This document shows, piece by piece, positions 7,739 to 15,593 of a DNA stretch of 31,130 nucleotides (positions within the stretch are counted from its first letter, which is position 1; each line of letters starts with the position of its first letter). The translations under genes and the position numbers were made by a program. Under the pieces are notes generated by a model, which worked only from the letters and a program-made list of their open reading frames with translations, had not been told where the DNA came from and did not search any database. Source of the DNA: a virus. The stretch is taken from positions 1 to 31,130 of the IMG/VR virus record IMGVR_UViG_3300032086_002943; one strand, written 5' to 3'.

Positions 7739-9214
7739 ATGTCTATACCTATTCAAAATATCATTAATGTTTCAGTTACAGGAACTCCAGCTGGCCTGCC
7801 TGCTGCTAATGTAAATAGTGTTGCAATATTTACTACTGAAACTCCTAGTAACATTGACGAATTTAATACTTATGTTACAGCCTCAGCGGTTGAAACTGAC
7901 TATGGCAGCAATAGCGTTACTGCTCAAATGGCAAACAATATTTTTGCACAATCACCGAACATTTTAACAGGCGATGGCCGCCTCGTTGTTATACCTTTAA
8001 TAAATGCAATTAGCGCAATAGAAGGTATTTATGAAAGTACAGATATTACGGCCAATTTATCAAACTTACAAGCTGTTGCTGATGGCGATATTAGGGTTGT
8101 TTTAAATGGCAATAATATTGATCTAACAGGCCTAAATTTCACTAGTGCAAGTTCTTTAGATGATGTCGCAACAATCTTACAAAGAAAATTGACTGATGTT
8201 ATAGTAACTGCAAAAACTACTGGCTTTGATCTGGCTTCTAAAAAGGTTGGCGCTTCTTCTTCTGTTGACTTAGTACAGTTGCCTGCTGGTTCTGGAACTG
8301 ATTTAAGCGTTGCATCATTATTTAATGTAGCGGCTGGAACTGCAACAAGTGGCGCAGACTCACAAGGCGAAACTATATCAGAAGCTATACTAAGAACTGA
8401 AGAGCAAGTAAACTATACAGGACTTATAACAAATCTAGACTTAGAGGATACAGCTATTTCTGCGGTTGCGGCTACTGTTCAAACTAGAAATATGATTTTC
8501 TTAGCCCATGTATGCAGTACGGAAGATTTAGAGCCTACTACTGGTATTGCTTCAATAATTAAAGATGCTACACAAACTAAAACAAGAATTTTATTTTATT
8601 CAGTTAGTCAAGAGTCAGCAAACTTAATGAAAGCGTCTTATTTAGGCAGAGCATTTAGCGTAAATTTCAGCGGTTCTAATACCTCTCAAACTATGCAATT
8701 AAAAGCTCTTGCAAATGTATTGCCAGATCCAGCAATTAATCAAACTATATTTGATAAAGCAGAAACTGCTGGTGTTGATTATTATGGTTCTATTGAAGGC
8801 TTGCCAGTTGTTATTTCAAATGGCGCTAATAAATTCTTTGATTCTGTTTATAATTCTATATGGATTAAATTAGCGGTTGAAGTTGCAGGATTTAATTTCT
8901 TAAAACAAACTAATACAAAAAGGCCACAAACACCAGAGTCAATGACAGCCTATAAAGCAGCTCTTTCTCAACCATTAATACAAGGCGTAAATGCTGGGGT
9001 TATTGCTCCTGGAACTTGGAATGGCGATACTTTTGGCAATCAACAAGATTTCTTAAGAAATATAGAAGATAATGGCTATTATATTTATAGCTTGCCTATT
9101 GCGCAACAAGCGCAAGCGGAAAGAGAAGCTAGAGAAGCTCCAATAGCGCAAATTGCAACTAAAGAAGGTGGAGCGTTTCACTCTTCAAATATTATTATTA
9201 ATATAGAGGCTTAA
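7739..9214 (+). CDS. Contractile tail sheath protein, DUF3383 family
   Basis: 491 residues, the usual size for DUF3383. The start IPIQNIINVSVTGTPAGLPA is a typical opening of the family, followed by NVNSVAIFTTETP and YGSNSVTAQMANNIFAQSPN. The C-terminal part shows GVDYYGSIEGLPVVISNGAN and IWIKLAVEVAGFNFLKQT, and near the end GVIAPGTWNG. The inserted region at residues ~105-215, with many Ser/Ala/Asp, resembles an extra surface domain. The sheath contracts to drive the tube through the envelope. It is followed by the tube gene at 9240, the standard order. Confidence 0.9.
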   Translation: MSIPIQNIINVSVTGTPAGLPAANVNSVAIFTTETPSNIDEFNTYVTASAVETDYGSNSVTAQMANNIFAQSPNILTGDGRLVVIPLINAISAIEGIYESTDITANLSNLQAVADGDIRVVLNGNNIDLTGLNFTSASSLDDVATILQRKLTDVIVTAKTTGFDLASKKVGASSSVDLVQLPAGSGTDLSVASLFNVAAGTATSGADSQGETISEAILRTEEQVNYTGLITNLDLEDTAISAVAATVQTRNMIFLAHVCSTEDLEPTTGIASIIKDATQTKTRILFYSVSQESANLMKASYLGRAFSVNFSGSNTSQTMQLKALANVLPDPAINQTIFDKAETAGVDYYGSIEGLPVVISNGANKFFDSVYNSIWIKLAVEVAGFNFLKQTNTKRPQTPESMTAYKAALSQPLIQGVNAGVIAPGTWNGDTFGNQQDFLRNIEDNGYYIYSLPIAQQAQAEREAREAPIAQIATKEGGAFHSSNIIINIEA

Positions 9215-9239
9215 TTATTAACTTTAAATAAAATATAAA

Positions 9240-9689
9240 ATGACAATAGCATTAACAGGAAATGACTCAATCATAATTGACGGCTTGCCTTTGGTTGACT
9301 TAGCTAATGGCGATGTTGGAACTCTAACCTTTCCAAATGATATAACTTCAGCAACAACTGGTAAAAATGGTAATTCTATAATTGCCCTTAATGAAACTGG
9401 CAAGATTGCAGAATTAAGCATAAGAGTTTTAAGAGGTTCAAGCGATGATAAAACTTTAAATTCAAAGTTTAAAACTATGGAAGCTGATTTGCCTTCTTTT
9501 ACTTTATTGACTGGCTCAATAGTTAAAAGAATTGGCGATGGTATTTCAAATGTTGTAGACGATACTTACGCTCTATCAGGTGGCACTTTCTCAAAAAGAG
9601 TTGAAACAACCTCTAATGTAGAAGGCGATATTGAACAAGGCGTATCAGTTTATAATATCAGATTTACTAACTCATCTAGAAACTTATAA
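9240..9689 (+). CDS. Tail tube protein, DUF3277 family
   Basis: 149 residues, typical length. The segments LTGNDSIIIDGLPLVDLANG, GDVGTLTFPND, KNGNSIIALNETG, then SIRVLRGSSDDKTLNSKF follow the DUF3277 pattern (G-x-D-x-I-x-I, ND, 'K.GN.I.A.NE.G', R-x-x-G-S-x-D). The protein builds the inner tail tube around which DUF3383 sheath subunits pack. The stop TAA shares one base with the ATG of the next gene. Confidence 0.88.
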   Translation: MTIALTGNDSIIIDGLPLVDLANGDVGTLTFPNDITSATTGKNGNSIIALNETGKIAELSIRVLRGSSDDKTLNSKFKTMEADLPSFTLLTGSIVKRIGDGISNVVDDTYALSGGTFSKRVETTSNVEGDIEQGVSVYNIRFTNSSRNL

Positions 9690-10111
9690 TGACAAATACT
9701 TTTACAACTCCAACAGGAAAAGAATTAGTAGTTAATAAATTAATATTTAAAGAAAGCTCAAGACTGCGTAAAGCGGTCTTGGGTGCTATTAAAGAAAGTA
9801 ATGTTAAAATATCTGATATTGATTTTTCTAATTTACTTTCAGGCAATAAAGATCAAATGGTTTCAGCGGTTAAATCGGGAGCTTTAGATAAATTGATAAG
9901 TGTTTTAATACAATTAGATTTAAACGAAGAAGTAAGCAAGGCTTTAGATATTGCTTTTAAAAGATGCACTTGGAATGGCAAGGCTATTAATACAGATTTT
10001 TTTGATGATAACGAAGAAGCGCAAGGCGACTATTATTTTATAGCTGCAATGTGTTTAAAGGTTAATGTATTGCCTTTTATAGCCCCCCTTCTTTCATCGT
10101 TACAAAAGTAA
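9689..10111 (+). CDS. Tail assembly chaperone, short (G-like) form
   Basis: 140 residues, starting directly at the TAATG overlap with the tube gene. The sequence is helical (LDKLISVLIQLDLNEEVSKA) with an acidic end (FFDDNEEAQGDYYFIAA). It lies between the tube and the tape measure, which is where the G/GT chaperone pair is found in tailed phages. The stop codon is at 10109-10111, but a second frame continues, see the frameshift entry. The protein is expected to coat the tape measure during tail assembly and not to be in the final virion. Confidence 0.8.
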   Translation: MTNTFTTPTGKELVVNKLIFKESSRLRKAVLGAIKESNVKISDIDFSNLLSGNKDQMVSAVKSGALDKLISVLIQLDLNEEVSKALDIAFKRCTWNGKAINTDFFDDNEEAQGDYYFIAAMCLKVNVLPFIAPLLSSLQK

Positions 10112-10329
10112 CGGCAGGAAGTGATACTATAAAGCCAAAGACTAAGATAAGTTGTGGTGATGATGATTTGATTATTTTAAGATTGGCAAAAGCGGGTTAT
10201 GGCGGGGGTAATCCAGAAGTAATAGAAAATATGTCGGTTGATTGGGTTTTAAAAATGTTTCATTATGAAAATTTTTGCAACGATTATGAAAATGAGTATA
10301 TAAATTTAAATAACAAGCAAAATGGCTAG
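9689..10329 (+). CDS. Tail assembly chaperone, -1 frameshifted (GT-like) form
   Basis: The -1 frame is open from 10066 to the TAG at 10327-10329, with no credible start of its own, and fills the otherwise empty stretch before the tape measure. A run of six C at 10083-10088 (zero frame GCC CCC CTT) lets tRNA-Pro in the P site re-pair in -1. The heptamer is not a perfect X-XXY-YYZ. If the shift occurs there the product is about 213 residues, with an added ~80-residue C-terminus ending in WVLKMFHYENFCNDYENEYI, a form (aromatic helix followed by NDYE) typical of GT-type C-termini. TAG overlaps the tape-measure ATG at 10322. Frameshifting here is inferred from the open frame and the position. Confidence 0.7.
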
Positions 10330-11752
10330 TATAGGAGAATTATTTATTAATTTAGGCGTAAAAGGCGACACAAAGAAGCTAGATGAATTTAAAAGTAGCG
10401 TTACAAAATTAAGAAGTAATTTAATTGCTGTCGGCGCTGCTTTCACAGGTGCTATTGTTGGCTTAAATACTTTAATTAATAGCTCTTTGCAGGGTGTAGT
10501 TAGCTTGCAGAATTTAAGCAACCAAACAGGATTAGCAGTTGAGAATTTACAAAAATTACAACAAGCAGGGCAATTATCTAATTTATCTTTATCAGCTGAT
10601 CAAATAGCGCAATCAGTAGGCAATCTACAAAAGAATATTGCGGATATAGAGCTAGGAGAAGGAAATATCGCACCATTTTTAAGATTAGGGCTTGATCCAG
10701 TAGGAAAAGATGCTTTTCAAATAATAGAACAATTAAGAGGAGCAATACAAAATATAGATCCTGCAAAAGTTACTAATTTAATCGGTCAATTAGGATTAAG
10801 CCCAGAGTTTATAAATATATTAAGATTATCAAGAGCGGAATTTAATAAACTTTCTGAAAATGTATTTTTAAACGGCCAGCAAAGAAAAAACATTGACAAG
10901 CTAGGAACTTCAATAAAAGCTTTACAATTAAGATTTATTGCCCTAAAAGATCAAGCAGTTGCAAAGCTAGCGCCAGAATTAGATAAGCTAGTAAACCAAT
11001 TTTTTAAATGGGTTGATGAAAATGGCGATAACATAATACAATTAATAGCAGGTGTAGGCAAATCTTTCGCAGTATTTACAAAGGCAGTTAGTGGAGCATT
11101 TAGCTTAGTTAGTGGCTTTATTAATAAAATATCAGGACTAGAAAACGGAATAACAATTTTAAGCGCTGCAATGGCTGGCCTGCTTTTAACTTTTAGGCCT
11201 TTCTTGTTAGGACTTGGAGCGATTGTTTTATTATTAGAAGATTTTGCAGTATTTAGCGCGGGCGGTGAAAGTGCAATAGGAGATTTAGTAAACGCTTTTA
11301 AAAATATGCCAGATATTGTGAAGTTACTTGGTGGTGGTTTAGCGGTTGGTACTGTTGTTTCAAACTTTACAAAGATAGCAAACGCAATGAAAGTTATGCT
11401 TGCACCTGCTCTTGCTCTTGCTGCTCCTCTGACGGCGATAGTTGGAGGCTTAACTTTCTTGTCAAATGCGCCAGAGATTGGCGAGAAATTAGGCAAAATG
11501 GCCTCTGAAACAGAATACGGAAAACTAGCTGGCGATATTGCTACAGGATTTAAAACAGGCGGCTTTATAGGGGCTGTAGGCGGCTTAATACAGAATCAAT
11601 CACCAGTAAACATAAATAATACTAATACTTATAATATACAAGGCACAGGCGCACAAGAAATAGGGGTTGCGATTGAAGGAAGTCAAAGCTTAAGAGACCA
11701 GGCAACAATTAATCAGATTAATAGTAATATTGAGCCCAATTTTAGACCTTAA
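10322..11752 (+). CDS. Tail tape measure protein
   Basis: 476 residues. The start is MASIGELFINLGVKGDTKKLDEFKSSV-like (a family opening, 'G.L...l...D...l..f'). It is helical throughout, with several hydrophobic membrane-like segments at about residues 35-50, 275-305 and 325-385, e.g. SAAMAGLLLTFRPFLLGLGA, which in tape measures serve in DNA passage across the host membrane. The end reads NINNTNTYNIQGTGAQEIG, a typical C-terminal pattern. By the usual ratio of about 0.15 nm per residue the tail would be near 70 nm, an inference. It is the last gene of the rightward block before the leftward insertion. Confidence 0.85.
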   Translation: MASIGELFINLGVKGDTKKLDEFKSSVTKLRSNLIAVGAAFTGAIVGLNTLINSSLQGVVSLQNLSNQTGLAVENLQKLQQAGQLSNLSLSADQIAQSVGNLQKNIADIELGEGNIAPFLRLGLDPVGKDAFQIIEQLRGAIQNIDPAKVTNLIGQLGLSPEFINILRLSRAEFNKLSENVFLNGQQRKNIDKLGTSIKALQLRFIALKDQAVAKLAPELDKLVNQFFKWVDENGDNIIQLIAGVGKSFAVFTKAVSGAFSLVSGFINKISGLENGITILSAAMAGLLLTFRPFLLGLGAIVLLLEDFAVFSAGGESAIGDLVNAFKNMPDIVKLLGGGLAVGTVVSNFTKIANAMKVMLAPALALAAPLTAIVGGLTFLSNAPEIGEKLGKMASETEYGKLAGDIATGFKTGGFIGAVGGLIQNQSPVNINNTNTYNIQGTGAQEIGVAIEGSQSLRDQATINQINSNIEPNFRP

Positions 11753-12051
11753 TTAATATATGAATATTGATCAAATTTATAGCCAGTTTTATCAAAGAAT
11801 TTAATTGTTGTCATGTTGTTACTTGTTAAACAGAGCTGAATAGTTATAGGTTCATTAATTCTATAAAAAGTTTCTGCTTTATTGCAAGTTTCAGTATATT
11901 GATTGGGATTGTTTTTTATTGTTAATGAGTGAGTAATAAAAGTTTGTTTAACAAATTCTTTTATTAGTCTAGCTGAATTAATAGAAATGGGGTTGCTTAA
12001 ATCATTATATAAATTAATTAATGATATAATATTAATAAAAGTATTAAGCAT
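11749..12051 (-). CDS. Small leftward protein, paralogue of the next gene, two shared cysteines
   Basis: 100 residues on the opposite strand to the tail genes, overlapping the tape measure end by 4 bases. Two cysteines 18 positions apart (ETCNKAETFYR... and ...ITIQLC) and a C-terminal strand (TIKFFDKTGYKFDQYSY) align with the neighbouring gene in the same order and spacing. The first 25 residues are only moderately hydrophobic (MLNTFINIISLINLY), a weak signal-peptide candidate. The ATG shares one base with the stop of the neighbouring gene. Function unknown; family not recognised. It interrupts the tape-measure to baseplate gene order, as a moron would. Confidence 0.7.
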   Translation of the reverse strand: MLNTFINIISLINLYNDLSNPISINSARLIKEFVKQTFITHSLTIKNNPNQYTETCNKAETFYRINEPITIQLCLTSNNMTTIKFFDKTGYKFDQYSYIN

Positions 12052-12383
12052 TAATAATCAAAATTTACTAAATCTAATTGAGTAAATGAGTAAGTTTCCA
12101 TCTTGTTCGTTTTGGTATCTTTTATTGTAATAATACTAATATTTTTATTAGCGGCGTTGCAAAATTTTATTTCATAAGGTTTTGGAGCTTTAAAGTAAGT
12201 TGTTACATCTCGGCAACTAGTTTTAGCATTAAGCAGTGCCGCATAACGTTTATTATTTATATTTTTTTCAGGGGCTATAATTTTTGCTAATTTAATTCCT
12301 AGATCTATTGAATCAACGGAGCTAGCAAAAGAAGAGTTACAAGATACGAAAAAAAAAGTTATAATTAATATAATATATTTCAT
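12051..12383 (-). CDS. Secreted small protein with two conserved cysteines, first gene of leftward pair
   Basis: 110 residues. The N-terminus KYIILIITFFFVSCNSSFAS is a strong export signal; cleavage by signal peptidase I after the ASS/SFA region is likely, while VSC could be read as an imperfect lipobox. The mature part has TSCRDVTTYFKA and YEIKFC, two cysteines 18 apart, matching the partner, and a beta strand IITIKDTKTNKMETYSF. This is consistent with a disulfide-bonded periplasmic protein. It is transcribed leftward from the AT-rich gap 12384-12480. Function unknown. Confidence 0.75.
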   Translation of the reverse strand: MKYIILIITFFFVSCNSSFASSVDSIDLGIKLAKIIAPEKNINNKRYAALLNAKTSCRDVTTYFKAPKPYEIKFCNAANKNISIITIKDTKTNKMETYSFTQLDLVNFDY

Positions 12384-12453
12384 TTTATAAAGATTTAAAT
12401 TAATAAAAATTTTATTAAAAATTAAAAAAATTTAAAAATCAAGTAAAATAATT

Positions 12454-12480
12454 AAAAAAAAGTAAAAAAATTTTACATTT
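12454..12480 (+). promoter_or_regulatory. AT-rich leader with short hairpin before the baseplate operon
   Basis: An A-run, then GTAAAA-AAA-TTTTAC (12462-12476, a perfect 6-bp stem with 3-nt loop), then ATTT-ATG. The elements repeat those at 2527-2555. A TAAAAT at 12444-12449 is a possible -10, without a clear -35. Divergent transcription starts from this 97-base gap. Confidence 0.4.
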
Positions 12481-13296
12481 ATGACAAAAGAAAATATATC
12501 AGCTCAACAAAGATTGACACAAGGCACAGAAAATTTAAACAATCTTGTTAATAGATATGTAGTATCGCCAGTTGCAAGATTAGGAATTGCAGGTTTTGAA
12601 TTTGATATTTTCTCTCAACATAAATCAGAAGCAAGATCAGACATAACAGATCATTATGTAGAAGATAATTCAACAAGACAAGATCATATTGCCCTACCTT
12701 CAAAAATATACACATTACGAGGTCTTGTTGGAGAATTGAAAACTGAGCCAGAAGAAGAACAAAATCAATTTCAAGAAGTAGCTGAAAAATTAACAACATT
12801 AAGTAGCTATTTACCTATTGTTACAGATAGCGCAAAACAAATAAATAATTTATTGACAAGCGAAAAAAACTCAACAGCTCAAACAATAGATCAATCAGTT
12901 GAAGCTGGGATCAATTTATTTCAAGCATATAAACAACTAAATCCCCCAGACACAGAGCAAGCAAGGGCATATAATTTTTTTATGGCTTTAAGAGATGCAA
13001 AGCAATTAGTGTCTATTGATACGCCTTTTGGCTTTATTCCAGATTTAGCCATTGAAAGCATTATAGCGATACAAGATGATAATAAATACATAATGGACTT
13101 CGCAATAAATTTAAAAGAATTTAGGGAGGTATCGACACAGCTTGCAACGTTTGATCCTAAAAAAAATAAATCACAAGGCAGGGCAGAAAATCAAAAAGCA
13201 GAAGAAAGAGAGCAAGGACAAGCAACAGGACTTGTTTCAACTTTAAAAAATTTTAAAGAATCTGGACTTAATACCATTAAATCGCTTATACAATAA
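12481..13296 (+). CDS. Dit-like baseplate protein
   Basis: 271 residues. The N-terminal stretch FEFDIFSQHKSEARSDITDH, followed by VEDNSTRQDHIALPSKIYTLRG, matches the Dit-like N-terminal domain pattern ('S...dIT.H.VE.gs...DHi...p....l.G'), and the C-terminal strand FIPDLAIESIIAI, then MDFAINLKEFREVST, completes the fold. The middle, around 100-170, is a helical insert. Dit-like proteins link the tube end to the baseplate. The last 40 residues are Lys/Glu/Gln-rich. It opens the baseplate operon after the moron. Confidence 0.75.
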   Translation: MTKENISAQQRLTQGTENLNNLVNRYVVSPVARLGIAGFEFDIFSQHKSEARSDITDHYVEDNSTRQDHIALPSKIYTLRGLVGELKTEPEEEQNQFQEVAEKLTTLSSYLPIVTDSAKQINNLLTSEKNSTAQTIDQSVEAGINLFQAYKQLNPPDTEQARAYNFFMALRDAKQLVSIDTPFGFIPDLAIESIIAIQDDNKYIMDFAINLKEFREVSTQLATFDPKKNKSQGRAENQKAEEREQGQATGLVSTLKNFKESGLNTIKSLIQ

Positions 13297-13640
13297 TGAA
13301 ACAAATTACAGAAATTACAGATTATCCAAATCAAAAATTTACAGTAGTTACAGAAACTAATCAGACTTTTGAATTAAAATTGCAATATAGTGATATTAAT
13401 CAAGGCTGGTTTTATTCTTTGAATTATAATGATTTAGTAATTATTAATAATGCAAGAGTAGTTACTAGCGCCAATATGTTAAGAAATTTTAAAAATCAAT
13501 TACCTTTTGGATTAAGCGCCGTTACTAATGATGGAAGCGAGCCAATATTTATTGATGATTTTTTAAGCGAAAGAGTGTTAATGTTTTTACTTAATGAAAG
13601 CGATGTTATAGAGATAGAGCAAGAATTTTATAATAATTAA
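13296..13640 (+). CDS. Baseplate plug protein
   Basis: 114 residues. Pattern NQKFTVVTETNQTFELKLQY, then NQGWFYSLNYNDLVIINNAR and MLRNFKNQLPFGLSAVT fits the baseplate plug / DUF6983-type protein ('W...l.y.d..ii.n.r.v....LL..f....PfGL'), which plugs the tube tip. The protein is purely beta-rich. The start overlaps the previous stop (TAATG). Confidence 0.75.
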   Translation: MKQITEITDYPNQKFTVVTETNQTFELKLQYSDINQGWFYSLNYNDLVIINNARVVTSANMLRNFKNQLPFGLSAVTNDGSEPIFIDDFLSERVLMFLLNESDVIEIEQEFYNN

Positions 13641-14536
13641 TGACTATAAAAAAACTTAACAGGAGATTTAAATTAACATATCAAGTAAACGATGAAGAGG
13701 CTTTGATTATTAGAAGCCCTTTAACGATAGAATTTGATATACAGCGCAATAATGCCAGCAGCCTAAATTCAGCAATAATTAAGATTTATAATTTATCATT
13801 AAAAAATAGAAACTTGCTTTTTAAATCAAGAACTAATGTTAATGATGTAAAAGAAAGAAAAACTATAATATTACAAGCAGGATATGAAACATCTTTAAAT
13901 AAGGATAGTGAAATGTCAGTAATATTTCAGGGTTATGTATTAGAGGCTGATTCATACAGAGAAGGGTCAAATGTCATTACTTTTATTAATGCTCAAGATG
14001 GAGGCCTGGGGGTTTACAATTCTGCTGTGTCTCAAACTTTTGCCGCTGGTTTATCTTTTAAAGATTTATTTAAACAAGTATCGTCACAGATAGAAGGTGT
14101 TAATCTTGGCAAAGTTGGCAATATTGAAGGCAATATAAAGACTAGCGCTGTATTAAATGGAAATGCTTTTTATTTGTTAAGTAATAGATATTTTAACGAA
14201 AAAGTGTTTATTGATTTAAACAAAATTAATTTAATGAATTTAGATGAATATATAAAAACTGCTTTTGTGCCTCTAATCACAACGCAAAGCGGATTACTAG
14301 GAACGCCAAGAAGACAGGGCAGTATTATTGATGTTAATTTAATTTTTGAACCTAGAATACAAATACAACAATTAGTTGAAATAAAATCTAGTATCAATCC
14401 TGTTTGGGACGGACAATATAAAGTAATAGGAATTAAGCATCAGGGTATAATTTCAGGAGCAGTAGGGGGGGACTTGGTTACAAGCCTGCAATTATTTATA
14501 GGTGAAGAAATACTTGGAGAATTAAAAGCTATATAA
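13640..14536 (+). CDS. Baseplate hub protein
   Basis: 298 residues. The opening LNRRFKLTYQV, then IEFDIQRNNASSLNSAIIKI with YNLSLKNRNLLF and ILQAGYETSLNKDSEMSVIF with FQGYVLEAD are characteristic of phage hub proteins (N-x-A-x-I-x-IYNLS; L-x-AGY; F-x-G). The C-terminal IQQLVEIKSSINPVWDGQYK and VTSLQLFIGEEILGELK agree with an OB-like barrel. The hub trimer holds the central spike, which is the next gene. Confidence 0.78.
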   Translation: MTIKKLNRRFKLTYQVNDEEALIIRSPLTIEFDIQRNNASSLNSAIIKIYNLSLKNRNLLFKSRTNVNDVKERKTIILQAGYETSLNKDSEMSVIFQGYVLEADSYREGSNVITFINAQDGGLGVYNSAVSQTFAAGLSFKDLFKQVSSQIEGVNLGKVGNIEGNIKTSAVLNGNAFYLLSNRYFNEKVFIDLNKINLMNLDEYIKTAFVPLITTQSGLLGTPRRQGSIIDVNLIFEPRIQIQQLVEIKSSINPVWDGQYKVIGIKHQGIISGAVGGDLVTSLQLFIGEEILGELKAI

Positions 14537-14538
14537 TC

Positions 14539-15240
14539 ATGACAAATCAATTATCAAAAATAGATCAAGCAGACTTATTTTTTAACACAATTAAGAATAT
14601 TAATTTTAATCTTAATTGTCACAGGGTAGGAATTATACAATCTTTTGATGCTTCAAAGCAACTAGCTAATGTTTCTATAGTTGATAAAAGCATTAAGCTA
14701 ACAGGTATATCAAGTGAAGAGTTGGTTGATATGCCTTTACTTGAAAATTGTCCAGTTATGGTTGCAAAAAATATTAATGGCGGCCTGACTATTCCAATTA
14801 ATACTGGCGATGCGTGCCTAGTGTGTTTTAATGATAGAGATCTTGATAATTGGCTTGAAAGTGGATTAATACAAAGACCTAATACAGATAGAACACACGA
14901 TTTTTCAGACGGAATTATTATTGCAGGTATAAGAAATGATTTAAACAAAATAGATAATTTTAACAACCTTGCAACAGAATTAAATTACTTAAATAATTTA
15001 ATTTCTATTGATAGTGAAAAAATTAACTTGATTAATCAAAATGGCGGCTCTATTATTATAAATGATAAACTAGAGCTAAAAAACACAGCGGATGACCTCA
15101 AATCGATATTAGAAGAACTTGTCAATATCATAACCAATTTAAAAACTGTAGATCCTGTCAGCGGAAACTTGCCTATTGATTCTGGTACTGCTTCGGCTTT
15201 ATCTTCTTTAACCTCAAGAATAGGAGGGCTTTTAAAATAA
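14539..15240 (+). CDS. Central spike (Gp138 N-terminal domain)
   Basis: 233 residues. The N-terminal OB-type domain reads CHRVGIIQSFDASKQLANVS, followed by VDMPLLENCPVMV, NGGLTIPINTGDACLVCFND, RDLDNWLESG and HDFSDGIIIAGIR, the full signature of the Gp138 domain. Residues ~165-233 are a short beta segment with repeats GGSIIINDKLELK (spike needle) and a final helical region. It punctures the outer membrane. Confidence 0.85.
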   Translation: MTNQLSKIDQADLFFNTIKNINFNLNCHRVGIIQSFDASKQLANVSIVDKSIKLTGISSEELVDMPLLENCPVMVAKNINGGLTIPINTGDACLVCFNDRDLDNWLESGLIQRPNTDRTHDFSDGIIIAGIRNDLNKIDNFNNLATELNYLNNLISIDSEKINLINQNGGSIIINDKLELKNTADDLKSILEELVNIITNLKTVDPVSGNLPIDSGTASALSSLTSRIGGLLK

Positions 15241-15593
15241 TGACTATTAGAGCAATAGACCAAGACAAAGACTGGACTTTCGGAAGCGGAAGAGGTTCTT
15301 ATAAACGAGATCAATTATCACTAATTCAAGACTTAGAAACAAAATTAAAAGAATTCAATAATGATTGTTTTTTTAATATTGAGGCTGGCATTGATTGGTA
15401 TAATAGAATTGGAACAAACAGAAAAAAAGAATTACAACAAGATATAAAAGTTTTAATACTTCAAATAAACGGAGTGACCTCAATACAAGACTTGCAATTA
15501 GATTTCAACAACACAAGCAGAAACTTAAATTTAACTTATAGTATAACTACTATATATTCTAACGAAACAATCACTAATAATATAGTAATATGA
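15240..15593 (+). CDS. gp25-like baseplate wedge protein
   Basis: 117 residues. It has the signature of the gp25/DUF2634-type wedge family: RAIDQDKDWTFGSGRGSYKR, then SLIQDLETKLKEFNNDCFFN, GIDWYN, and the strand LNLTYSITTIYSNETI. The family attaches the wedges to the baseplate center and helps start sheath contraction. Start at TAATG overlapping the spike gene. The next gene starts 4 bases before its stop. Confidence 0.82.
   Translation: MTIRAIDQDKDWTFGSGRGSYKRDQLSLIQDLETKLKEFNNDCFFNIEAGIDWYNRIGTNRKKELQQDIKVLILQINGVTSIQDLQLDFNNTSRNLNLTYSITTIYSNETITNNIVI

Noticed and set aside
10951-11496. A 181-codon minus-strand open frame inside the tape measure
   Set aside because: Antisense shadow of a well-supported gene, with proline/alanine/lysine-rich composition and no start signal.
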